Source: Dipylidium caninum (Eukaryota; Platyhelminthes; Cestoda; Cyclophyllidea; Dipylidiidae). From it: a stretch of DNA of 64,000 bases. The stretch spans positions 372,001-436,000 of the forward strand of contig QEYB01001019.1 in the NCBI GenBank assembly GCA_017562135.1, written 5' to 3'. The notes beneath the pieces are model-generated. The model worked only from the letters and a program-made list of their open reading frames with translations. It was not told where the DNA came from and did no database searches. Shown piece after piece: positions 23,170 through 33,761 of this stretch. Both the position numbers and the translations under genes were made by a program. Every line of letters starts with the position of its first letter. The first letter of the stretch is position 1.

Positions 23170-24720
23170 TCAAAATCTGGACACTGTTCGACCTTGCTCC
23201 GGAGCCGCCTCCGTCGGCGTGTCTGTGTCCGCATAGATCGTCCCCGGTGAAATTGTGGACATGGTGTTCGTGTGCTTCATGCTTCCACGGTAGGTGTATC
23301 GACAGGCCTCCGGGGTGTTGGTATACATTGCGCTCCTTTCATAGGCCCTCGTCGTCCCACCATTCGTGCTGGATATCCACCCACCAGACATCACATCGCC
23401 CGAATATTTCATCTTCCAGAAGTCGGTCACACCGCCCTTCTTGTGGTTGGGGAAGCGAATGCCGTGAACTTTGGAGAGATCGCCGCGGGTGAAGCGTATC
23501 TCACTTGTGAGATTGCGAGCTTTAGTTGAGAAGTAGTGGATGGACTCGAAGGCGTCTTCCACCAAGCCCCGGCCGAGGTTGCAATGACATCGGAGGAGGC
23601 GGAGAGTGGCTCTGCGGAAGTTCTTCATCCGCTTCATGTAGAGCACCCAATTGGAAGCTTGTTGAAAGAAGAGAAGCTGCCAACCGAGGTCGGAGATGTT
23701 GTAGGCCATGCGGACGGCGGTACGACCTGTCTCGCCGTCGAGAACTTGTGACAGGATGGTGGAGAGGATGTAGGCAATCGACTGAGGCAGGGCGCAGATG
23801 ACCACAATGGTGGAGAGAATGACGAGGAGCATGGAGGCGGCGATCTCGCGATTGGCGCTGGTGCATTTAGACATGGATTCTCGGAGCACAGCACTCTGAC
23901 GCAGACGAATTAGCAGGGCGATGTTAATGATGATCACGAGGATAGTTTGAAGTAGACTGGAGTTTGCCAGCAAGACGTGATAAATCTGCAGGGTGTTGGC
24001 CTCTACTTGCACCCAACAGAGAATCTTACCGTTTGAGAGGCCATGCTGAACTAACAGTCCGAAAGGTAGCATGATGAGGGCGGAGAAGAGGGTGATTAAA
24101 CCAACAGCCTCCCACGCCCTCCGGCGCGAGAGGCGGGCGAATTTGAGGGGAAAGTAAATGCAAAGGCATCGGTCGAAGGCGGTGAAGAGGAAAAGGGTGG
24201 AGCTGAGACACGAGGTGAAGGAGTAGAGGTAGCGCATAATTTTGCAGCTGAAGTTGTTAATGTTGAAGATGAAGAAGTAAATGTGCGCCCCCGAGGCGTA
24301 AGGCAAGCCTTTGGCGGGGAACATCCAAATCCACCCGAAGAGGATGATGGTGGCGACATCGGCGGCGGCCACGCAGCCGAGGTAGATCATCTGGCGAGAG
24401 GGCTTGCGAAAGACAAAGAGAAAGACGTAGGTGATGAAGATGTTGGAGACGACTCCAAAGAGGCCGACAAAGGGGAAGATGTAGGCGGAGACGAAGCCGA
24501 GCATGTGGGAGAGAACACAGGCGCCCAAATGCGCTGAGGAATTGGATTGCCCCGAGACGTACTGTTGACAGTCGCGTAGAAGATCCCACGGTGAGTCGAC
24601 ATAGGGCCAATTCGGATCCTCCGGGAGGACTGTTCGTGAGTTCCCAAATAGAAACATTTGTATTTTGCTATCCAACTCAAAGAGGGCACAGAAAAAGGGG
24701 ACGGCGCTAGTTCCTGCCAT
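23170..24720 (-). CDS. Rhodopsin-class (class A) G protein-coupled receptor, intronless
   Basis: Seven-helix receptor of the plasma membrane, probably peptide- or amine-like but ligand unknown. From the ATG at 24720 it has 516 residues; the frame is open 81 nt further upstream but without another ATG. Extracellular N-terminus of about 70 residues with a sequon (Asn60-Ser-Ser). Helices at about 73-104 (GVVSN, Asn1.50), 112-135 (Asp121 = D2.50), 157-190, 202-226, 243-273, 292-323 and 337-363. Cys159 at the top of TM3 and Cys235 in ECL2 can form the usual disulfide. The DRY motif reads DRC (183-185); the TM6 CWxP motif reads CALP (309-312); NPxxY reads NWVLY (357-361), losing the proline. The cytoplasmic tail of about 150 residues is Ser/Thr-rich. 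Many long antisense frames over it are shadows. I cannot assign a vertebrate orthologue; it may be a flatworm-specific clade. Confidence 0.9.
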   Translation of the reverse strand: MAGTSAVPFFCALFELDSKIQMFLFGNSRTVLPEDPNWPYVDSPWDLLRDCQQYVSGQSNSSAHLGACVLSHMLGFVSAYIFPFVGLFGVVSNIFITYVFLFVFRKPSRQMIYLGCVAAADVATIILFGWIWMFPAKGLPYASGAHIYFFIFNINNFSCKIMRYLYSFTSCLSSTLFLFTAFDRCLCIYFPLKFARLSRRRAWEAVGLITLFSALIMLPFGLLVQHGLSNGKILCWVQVEANTLQIYHVLLANSSLLQTILVIIINIALLIRLRQSAVLRESMSKCTSANREIAASMLLVILSTIVVICALPQSIAYILSTILSQVLDGETGRTAVRMAYNISDLGWQLLFFQQASNWVLYMKRMKNFRRATLRLLRCHCNLGRGLVEDAFESIHYFSTKARNLTSEIRFTRGDLSKVHGIRFPNHKKGGVTDFWKMKYSGDVMSGGWISSTNGGTTRAYERSAMYTNTPEACRYTYRGSMKHTNTMSTISPGTIYADTDTPTEAAPEQGRTVSRF

Positions 24721-25238
24721 TGGCTGAACCAGAGGAGACCAATGAGAAGGAGTGAGGCGAGTAATTGGGCGAAGGTGAAAGTTACTCAGGCTGGAGTCCA
24801 CCTTCGTGTGGAGGCGGAGGGGCGTGGGAGGCTCTCGTACGCATTGGTTTTACGGCCGCTGTCCACTCATTAATCGCGGCTGATTATCGAAATTAGTAGG
24901 CATTTGGAGCCAATGCGTAGACTGATGAAATGAAAACGCCCTAGTTGTATGTGTGTCGGAAGTCAGCTTCGGTTTACTGCATCGAAACTGGGAGCGAATA
25001 GCTGTCGGGTGGAAAGAAATACGGACAGTTGTGTCTCGTATCCACCAAAATTGTTCAACAATTATTATTCGCTTGAGGTGGTCACGGAGGGGACGACATT
25101 CTCCTTCCGGCGTAGCGTCGCATAGTGACGGTTTGAGAAGCATATTCGCCTCGCAGAAAGTCTGAAATGCGTCTAAGTGGTGGCACCGAAACTATCACCG
25201 GGGTCACATGGTAGCCCACACAAGGAGACATTGACAAG

Positions 25239-25687
25239 ATGCGGTTGAAGAGCTTCCTCGTCGTCGCCCTGGCGGTACTCCTCAGCTGCTCTCATTGTGC
25301 CCACCTTAACCACCGGCCTGGGTAGAGGAGGAAGAAGTAACCACGCTTCTCTACTCCGCAAATTGTGTCGGAAGTGGCAGCAAGTCCTGCGATGGGGCAG
25401 AGGGCAACTCTCATGCGGGCTCTCATGACCACCTTTGGTCCAAATTTTGCATCGGGATGACAATGCGGCAACTTAAGACAAAAATAAAGTATGGTGGCCG
25501 GTGCAACGAGTGTCCACGGTGGTGTTACCTATTGTGCGTTTTACTTCACGGACAAGCCCTCCTCCCGACTGGAAAGAAGACTCACCTAATCCGGATTTGC
25601 ATCTCCGGGACCGCAACTGGGCCGCGTGTACCGAAGCGGCGAAGACGGGCCGCGTTGAAATCCCACTCACCGGGCGAGGGGAATTAG
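25239..25687 (+). CDS. Candidate small secreted protein (signal-peptide ORF), tentative
   Basis: An ATG at 25239 opens a 28-codon frame starting MRLKSFLVVALAVLLSCS, which has the three-part look of a secretory signal: basic n-region, hydrophobic core, then polar residues and a plausible cleavage after HCA. It stops at 25325. A donor inside the Pro-Gly codons (GG|GTAGAG at 25322) and an acceptor at 25380 (GTGGCAG) would give a 59-nt intron and a Cys-rich continuation starting KSCDGAEG, with CNECPRWCYLLC, to a stop at 25687. Against this long model, an AATAAA lies at 25483-25488 inside the second exon; that signal would instead fit a shorter transcript. No family recognised. The antisense frame is also open, so chance is possible. 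Confidence 0.2.
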
Positions 25688-28502
25688 CGGTGTGCCCGAC
25701 TCAGCCGCGACCTCTTTTATCACACACACACACTCTTCCAAGGAAGCCGGCGTTATGCGCCACTTCCTCCTCCGCCAGGCATAAATTTATTCCCTCTGTC
25801 CACAAAGTCGCTACTAGCCTCGGAAGATTTGCCGGGACTGAGCGTGGGCGATGGAAGTTGACGCTGTTTTTTGTAGGATGCACGTTAAAAGAAGGATTGT
25901 CGCCCAGACGATCGGGCAGGCTGGCAGGTGAAGTCACCGGAACACCGGGACGGCAGCATGAGGAGGAAAGTCATGTGGACGTAGAAAAGTGAGTCTCAGG
26001 CCATCATTCCCTTCAGCCTGTGACTGGAGCCTCTGCAACACCAAACACTGTTTTGTCTTTGCACTGTCAACTCCATTGAAAATTATTATGCTGCGAAAAC
26101 AACGAGAGGCGCCAAATTGTAGGCCGCAAGGAGTCGCAGTTTGGCAGTTTGAGGCAGGTGGACTGCGTGTCCGGCGGCGAAGGAGTGGGGTGCTTTGGCG
26201 GCGCACCCTCAACTGTGTAGTCGGCGATGAAGAGAACGAGACGCTGTTCAGAATCACCCTGTCGGGATGGTAATAGACGTGCTCACATGGTCAAAATGTC
26301 GCGTTTTCGTGCCAAGATAACAGGCTCGAGATAAGTGTCGGGCGTCGCAGGCCATCAAAGGATATCTCCTCCGCCGCGCCGGGCGTGTCGAGGCCACTAA
26401 ATCTTCGTTTGTATTTAAATTCCCTTGTTAACCTGGCTCAGCAGACGGTCAGCGGAACAAAATGCACATCGAAGGGGAACTTTACTGAAAACACATCTCC
26501 ACCAAGGGTTCTACAGCCCACCTCTTTCGAATTGTGGTTCGTGAGAGGCCTTCTTGGTTCGCCCACCTCCTGCAATCGCACTTAGTGGCAATGCTCTCGA
26601 GTCCCTTTTTGTAGTTGTTAATTAAATGTTCACCCACACAATTTCCTCGCTCCATTGGTTGAAGTATCAGGTCTTTGTGTGTCTCTCGGTCTGCTTGTCT
26701 GTCTGTCCTTCAATCACCGGAATGCGCCGCAAAAGAAGTCCTCGTCTCTCCACACCCTCCTTCACCGCCCATTTCTTCGTGTTTTGCAACGCGGAATGGA
26801 ACTCTCGAGGGAATGCGAATGCGATTGTCAGGACTTGTTCATTCAGGCGCGGCAAATCAGTCGCCGCCTCACTTCTTCCACCTGCCACACATCGGTATGT
26901 TTCGGTGGCTGCTTGGCCTCGGGCCAATGTGACGGAAGAGACGGGAACCGTGTTGTTCGCCAAAGCAGGCAATCGACGTCCCTAGACTCACCGAGTCTGC
27001 AATAATGTCGTTTCGGTAATGGCTCCCCTATGTGCATGATGGCGTCCACGGAGACTTTACATTTGGTTACGCCACTCTACCCGTGGGGGCACTCGGTTCC
27101 GTCGGTTGGCGATTCAACCGTGCGGACAACGCAACCAACTTGCGTCTCTTCTCTTCCTCCCACCGTGTTTACTCAGCCTCTGGGCGGTGGAAGCAGTTGA
27201 GATGAGGTGGCTACCGCCCTCTCGAGACCGAAGGACTCGTTCAAATAGCCAGGAGTCAAAATACACTCTTTGAGAGGATGTGGGAAGAAGGAAATTTTGT
27301 GAACTCTTTTGCCAGAACGCAGTCTCCGTGAGGAGGTGAGGAACCCTGTTGAGAGAGTTCAAGGCAGGGGAGGATTCTGACCAACTCTAAGAGTGAAACC
27401 TATTTGCGGCCTTCGAAGGACAGATAGAATGCATGCCATAGCCTTGATGTTGTCCACAAGAGAAAGGTGGAAATGAGGGCGAGATAAAGGACTAAAAAGC
27501 CACACATTGAGGTAGAAAGTGTGAGGGCGAGGACGAGGGGGCACGAGTGTTGAATATAATGTCTCCGCTACTGCACGTAACCACTTCCAACAAGAATGTG
27601 GCTTTTTCAGGTCAACGTCGAGAGGAAAGAGGAAATGCCTACACTGGGCTGATGAAGCTACGAATGCCGCCTTCCGACAATATGCCGCGAGAGGTGCCAG
27701 AATCGGTGGACAAAGGAAATGATAGGCGGTGAAAGGCGCGGCTGACTGTACGAGTAATTCTAGTCTGTGGAGGACGAGTTATGTGTCTGCTGAAGGCACC
27801 TGATGAGGCTATTTGAAGGGAGCCGACAAAGTGGGAGACCACGGAATCGCCTCATAGTCACTTTGACCTGCGCTTTATGTCCACGACAATGGTGCTTTCG
27901 ATAGATACAAATTGGAACCACCTTCCGTAGATAGCATCAAGACTAAATCCTGTAATTCTTCAAGGATGTAACCAACTTCACCAATTCGATCCGCACCTCA
28001 GTAATTCCAAAGTGTCCATTCTATGCGTTATCGCAAACCTGTAAAAGTTACTCCGATGTGTTTCGCGACCACATCTTGCGCGAGTCCACCGAACAGAATG
28101 CGAAATGGCGAACCATCAGCGTGGAGAATAGTGGCGAGGCCGTTTGCCACCGAGATCGTCTTCTATGCGAAGGGGGAAAGAAATGCCATCGGCCACGAGA
28201 GCGATTGGAATGATGGAGGAGCTAAACGAATGGTAAAAAGTGAGTGAGCGAGTGAGCGTACAGGGCAACAGCACACATATGCTCATCTTCTCCCTTGGAC
28301 CAGAGATTACTGCACATTCAACCAACTACTTCGCGCGGAGGCAGACAAAAGGCAATTTCTGAGGGGTGACAACCAGCTAAGTTGAGTGGACCAAACTCCA
28401 CAAGTGGACAAATTGACGTGACCTCCAACGGGCTGGGCGGAGGCTTGGGGAAGAGTGGCTTTCCGCATGCCTGGTCTCACGCAACTCGTTCTTTATGCGC
28501 AG

Positions 28503-28731
28503 AGAGTCGCTCAACTCCTTCAACACCCCAAAAAAGGCCCCAGGCTCTCCTCTCATGTCCTTTACACACGCTAATTACCACGGGCCAGGTGTCACCTCGA
28601 CTGGCCCCAGGAGACCACTGGCGGAATTGTCGGCAGGGGCTTTTGTCTCGCCTCCTCAGCCCATCCGAATGACAGCACGCGAAACATTCTCAAATCTTCT
28701 CGGTAGCGCTAAAGACAACAATTTGAGTTAA
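28503..28731 (+). CDS. Possible isolated terminal exon, unidentified
   Basis: After a fair acceptor (TCTTTATGCGCAG at 28490-28502) a frame of 75 codons runs to TAA at 28731, reading ESLNSFNTPKKAPGSPLMSF and later RRPLAELSAGAFVSPPQ. It is Ser/Pro-rich and looks like a disordered C-terminal tail. I found no upstream exon in matching phase, no family likeness and no AATAAA just downstream, so this may be a chance frame. Confidence 0.18.
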
Positions 28732-31604
28732 ACGGTGTTTTTGCGATTTATTTTAGGTAGTGAGCAGACGTGGTTGGCCATATCAACACCGCTTTTTACG
28801 ATGTTACATTAGCCAGCTCGATTAAGCGGGAGACTTAAACGTTTCCAAGGCTGTAGTAAATAATGACTGAGGGAGGAAAATTCACAATCAGTAAACACCT
28901 GAAACCACGCCTTGAGCAGCAGCTTAGTTGATTTTTGGGATTGGACTCGAGGAGGGAAGTGAGAGTCCTTTCAGTGAGGTAGGCGCCAGTCGATGGACAG
29001 CAACCTACATGGAATGAGTCGTGGACTACTTCATTCAACCGCTTTGACGAATAGCTTTGGGCCAGGAAGTTTTTGTCCAAAAAGAATTGTCCTCCCATTG
29101 GGTAGGGTACAGGTTCGCCCAAAAACGGGACCTCTTCCAGTGCCTGCTAAATACCGCGTGGTAAAAAGAAAAGACGCTAAAAATTTCCCATTCACACTCT
29201 GCCCCTCGGGGATGACAGGCGAGGGTTTATGTGGAGTCGCGGAAAAGAGGACTACAGGCAACATAATAGGATGGACAAAGAGAAGTTGAATGACCTTTAT
29301 TTACATAAAACTGCACTAACAGTTTCCCCGTCCGAAACCACACTTCTCTGCGTTACTTATTTGTCGGAAGTAGGAATTTAGTCACATTAATCCCGTTGAA
29401 ATTCTTTTCATTTTATCGAGTGTGCATAAAATGACATCATTTACAGACCTCTTCACTTTTCCCTAACAACCTCCTTTGCGCAGAAGCATTTATAACGTGG
29501 GGACGAGGCCCATTCTCTTGCTTATGGTACTATCCATTGATACCGCTTCTTCACATAGCCACGGAAATACCCTTTTTCTGAAGGAGAGTCCGGACAACCC
29601 ACAAAGACGGTAACAGCGTGAAATGAACACGATAATGGTATCGCATACTCTCAAGGGATGGCCAAAAAGTCTTTTTCGGTCCTTCCCGACGACGTATCTA
29701 TGAGGTCGGGGAAGGAGCTAGGCGTGTATCAGACCAGGAACGCCGAATGTGCGACATCGTTCGCTCATAGCGGCAGAATTGTTGACGAATTGTGATGTGA
29801 AGAAAAGTGTAATTGTATATAATTGACATTTTATGTTTTTTTTTCGGAAAATAGTGCGTCTAACGTCCATTGAGCACTGGTATATGGGTGTATGGTCTTA
29901 ATTTACTCTACTTATAAGTGAGAAGTAGAGTCGTGTATTCGGGCGGGGGCAGAACACAAAACGTTAAAACTGCTTTTCCATTAAAACGTCATCATTAATC
30001 TATTAATAATTTCCCGGCTACCGACGAATAGTATACTCTCTATGTTACCAAAATCATAACTTCTTACCAAAGTAACAAGCAATGTTTGCAAATTTTTACT
30101 TGGAAAAATAAATTTTTCGCATTATAATGGCCTTTGCCAATAACACTGCCAGTGAGAAGCTTAATGAATGGGTATAAGACTACTTCACAAATGACATTTT
30201 CTTTTATGGGAACGGTTTATAAATCAAGGGGAAGGCTTTGAAGATGTTAGTTGCGAGATTCTCTACGCGAATGGCCATAACTGATGCGTAAAAAAAGCAC
30301 ATATGACTACTTTGGTTGATGGCGGCGAAAATCTACACGAGGCCGATTTAATTATCAAGCGGCTATGTGTCATGATGGCATATCTGTCAACGCAATCGCT
30401 CCAGTTGATTTCATGGGCGTCTCCTTTTCTAAAAGTGAAGCACACTTAACTTTGTCTTGTGAATATAAATGTGAGGTATAGTGAATGCTCATGCAACGTG
30501 ATGATCTAATATTATGGTACACCTCTTAGCTTGATTTTTGTAACCATAGTTATGTGAATGCAATACCAGGAACAAACCGAAAGCTGTATAAGTATTTATT
30601 ATTAGTACAACTTACCAATTCTTTTCATAAACTATTGATTTGACATGTCATGGCAATGTGGGAAAACGAGTGAAAGACTGTTCTTGTTCTTGGAACAATT
30701 TGTACAGTCCTATTCTTATTTGCAGTAAACTTACAGGAGCATGATCGAAATGAGCATGTATATTTATATGTTACTATTTTCGACGCATAAGCTTTTCAGA
30801 ACTCATCCCGTAGAAGAGGCGTATATGAAAGCAATTAGTACCGTGAATCGGAAAAAATAAATCATCTACATGCCATGTGTTATTATTCCTCTCCTTAAAG
30901 CCCCAAAGGTTTTCCACTTTTTAATTTTAAGATAGTAATTTAGGTCTAATAGCTTAATAGATTTCCAGGCGGTCATTGACCTGGAAGAGAATGAGAGAAC
31001 TAATAGTTCTACAAAGCAGATTTTTGAGTTCTCTGAGATATAAAGGGACTTCCCTATTTTTTCGCTCTTTTTTTAATGGATGACGCGGATTTGTGCAACA
31101 TGGAACACTAAATGATCGCAATCTAGCGCTCCCCTTCCGAATGGGTAGCGAAACACGCACATCACATATTATATGTAAAAAGGTATATCTTCATTTGTTA
31201 GTTATAATATGGCTTAAGCTATCATTGAATAAATGGCTTTTGTGATTCTGGTGTGCTATTGGTTTGAAACATAGATTAGTTAGATAACGGTAGTGGTCAT
31301 GGTGTTGAAAGACTAACGACAGGGAAGCAAATTTGAAGGAAGGTGAATGAATAGGTAGAAATGGACCTGTAAATGAAGAGGCGAGTTTACAAGTTTCAAT
31401 TATAGTACGCGCCATTAGTTACTCGTTTAACCATTGTGTTGATCAAGTTCAAAAGGGAGTCTTAATAATACCTAGGTTTTATCCCTGGCTATGAAATTTA
31501 TTAAAACATTAGAAGATTATTAGATATATTGTACTGTCTTAACTTGGCCATGTTGTTTATATATATCGAATTCTCCGAGACCTTATTAAGCAGAAGTTCT
31601 CCTA

Positions 31605-33292
31605 ATGGGAATTCTGCAACTTAGTAAGGTTGTTGGAGACCACGCACCTAAAGCCATAAAAAATGGGGAGATAAAATCGTATTTTGGTAGGAAGGTAGCT
31701 ATTGATGCGTCTTTGTGCCTGTATCAATTCCTTGTTGCTGTCCGCACAGAGGGAAATAATTTGACAAACGAGGCAGGTGAATCTACCAGGTAAGATTTGG
31801 ACCTTCTTTTACTGTGATGCGCACATACTGGAAACGAACTGCATTTCTATTTCGCAGTCATCTTATGGGAATGTTCTATCGAACAATCCGCATGCTCGAA
31901 AGTGGTCTCAAGCCGGTTTATGTATTTGAAGGAAAACCTCCCAGTCTCAAATCTGGCGAATTAGAGAAGCGTTCGGAGCGTCGAGCAGAAAATGCTAAGG
32001 AGCTAGGCAAGGCAGAAGAGCTTGGCGATGTTAAGGCCATCGAGAAGTATTCTCGACGACTTGTTAAAATCACCCCCCAACACAATGAGGATTCGAAGAA
32101 ACTTCTTAGGCTTATGGGGATACCCGTCGTTGACGTAAGCACCTGGAATTTCTAGTATTAATGTAGTTTTTACCGTTAATCTTGACCCAAGCTTATAGGC
32201 TCCCGGAGAAGCAGAAGCCCAGTGTGCGGCATTGGCGAAGTCTGGAAAAGTATACGCCGTCGGTACCGAAGATATGGATGCTCTAGCTTTTGGCGCCCCT
32301 ATTTTGCTTCGGCATCTCACTTTCAGTGAATCACGGTATGATGTATGTGGGGTCGGCTTCCGCCGTTTCCGTGCTATTAAGATGAATACGTTTGCGTGCG
32401 TCTTCTAGTCGTTTTCCGATTCTGAGTCTCTTGTTCCAGCAAAATGCCGATCCAAGAGTTCAATCTTCAAAGAATATTGGATTCAATGGATTTGACAATG
32501 AACCAGTTCGTGGATCTCTGCATCCTCCTTGGGTGCGATTATTGTGAAACTATCAAGGGTATCGGGCCGAAAAAGTCAGTGGAACTGATTCAGCGCTACA
32601 AGTCGCTCGACTCCGTGTTGGAACATCTAGATACGAAGAAATACAAACCTCCAGACGGATGGGTTTACAAAGAGGCCGCTCTTCTCTTCACTGAACCGGA
32701 TGTCACTGATCCTGCCAGTATCGAGGTCGGTTACAAAATCCTCACACAATTTTTTTTTTCCTTAAATAAGCGTTCTTTCTACCCCTAGTTGAAGTGGACG
32801 GAACCGGATGAAGAGGCGATTGTCGAGTTCATGTGTGCCAAGAACGGCTTCAAGTAATTTTCTTTGGGGGAATGTCCACAATCAAACGGGAAAAGTATAA
32901 GTTCTGTTCGCATGTTTTTAGTGAAGAGAGGATAAGAAATGGCGTGAAGATGATAGCAAAGTCCCGGACGATATCGATGCAAGGCCGATTGGACAGCTTT
33001 TTCTCAGTCAAACCAGCTCAACCGTGACTGACAAGGTGGTGTACCTCACCGTCTTTGACTTAGATTCCATTCACAAGTATTTACTCATGCGATTTTCCGT
33101 AGATACTTTGGAATCTTCAATTGTACTTAATAGCATTAACCTTAGCGACAATTGTAACCGATCCCGTTCTACGTGCTCCTTGTCACACACGACCAGGACA
33201 CTAACCATCGAGTCCTTTTTTAGAAGGGGAAGGATAGCAAAAGGCCATCGCTCACACAACCAAGGAAACCTAATCCAAAAAAACGCAAGTGA
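31605..33292 (+). CDS. FEN1: Flap endonuclease 1
   Basis: Structure-specific 5' nuclease that removes flaps in Okazaki-fragment maturation and long-patch base-excision repair, in nucleus and probably mitochondria. Exons: 31605-31789, 31858-32134, 32199-32335, 32440-32725, 32789-32853, 32922-about 33027, all in phase, 351 residues if it stops at 33025-33027. An extra exon 33224-33292 reads [10 protein letters not shown]...KPNPKKRK, the basic nuclear-localisation tail of the family (human 380 residues); the donor joining it is unclear (33007 fits the phase but is weak). Start MGILQLSK keeps Gly2. Catalytic residues: Asp34, Glu158, Glu160, Asp179, Asp181 and Asp233 are present; residue 86, Asp in the family, is Glu (VYVFEGKPP). 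Helical arch and H3TH region ([17 protein letters not shown]) are intact. PCNA box QGRLDSFF is present before the 33027 stop. Confidence 0.95.
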
Positions 33293-33612
33293 TTTATCGA
33301 GATGCCCAGATTCTTCTCCATGCATTTAAACAACCTTCCCATTATTTGTCATAATAGCGAATGCAATCAACTTTTGTCTATTTATGTCTGGAAATGATTT
33401 TCTAATAACGCATTCCCATCCGATAACTGATTACTTATTACTGGGCAAAGTTTCCGTCTCATGGGTATCTTTGAAGGGTCGAGTAAACGAATTTACCGTG
33501 TGGAGTAAGTGCTTCCGGTCGAGGCAAGAAATCCAAGTGCAGTGGGTGTTTGTCAAATGAAGAATTAAATTAGGGACTTGAATAAGCACATTAAAAAAGT
33601 TCCTCAGGCCAC

Positions 33613-33618
33613 TTTATT
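33613..33618 (-). terminator. EIF2S1 poly(A) signal AATAAA
   Basis: TTTATT on the plus strand, hence AATAAA on the minus strand, about 145 nt past the EIF2S1 stop codon. Position and strand fit the 3' end of that gene. Confidence 0.6.
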
Positions 33619-33761
33619 CTCCTCTGTACGTACAGCGTATGAGAGCGATACAAAGAAGAGGGGTTTAAGGAAATAGAAAGTTCGATTGATTGGTTCGGAT
33701 GCCTTAGTTTCACTTTCTGGTCGGTGTCAGCTGCCGCTTACCCGTGACGTTACTGTGGGGG

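Larger units (their letters stand above)
24721..31604. other. Large intergenic region between GPCR and FEN1
   Basis: A 6.9 kb interval, divergent between the GPCR (minus) and FEN1 (plus). The part to about 28.7 kb has higher GC with many overlapping short frames; beyond 29.3 kb it is AT-rich and looks non-coding. Only two weak coding candidates are listed separately (25239-25687 and 28503-28731). A short CTGT-type simple repeat is near 26693-26709. No RNA gene or transposon was recognised. Confidence 0.5.

Noticed and set aside
23272..24537. Several plus-strand and other-frame minus-strand frames of 80-117 codons
   Set aside because: All are shadows of the GC-rich GPCR gene; the seven-helix frame explains the region.
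26626..27005. Overlapping plus-strand frames with repeated Val-Cys-Leu-Ser
   Set aside because: Produced by a short CTGT simple repeat, open in several frames; not coding.
31918..32320. Minus-strand frames over FEN1
   Set aside because: Antisense shadows of conserved FEN1 exons.
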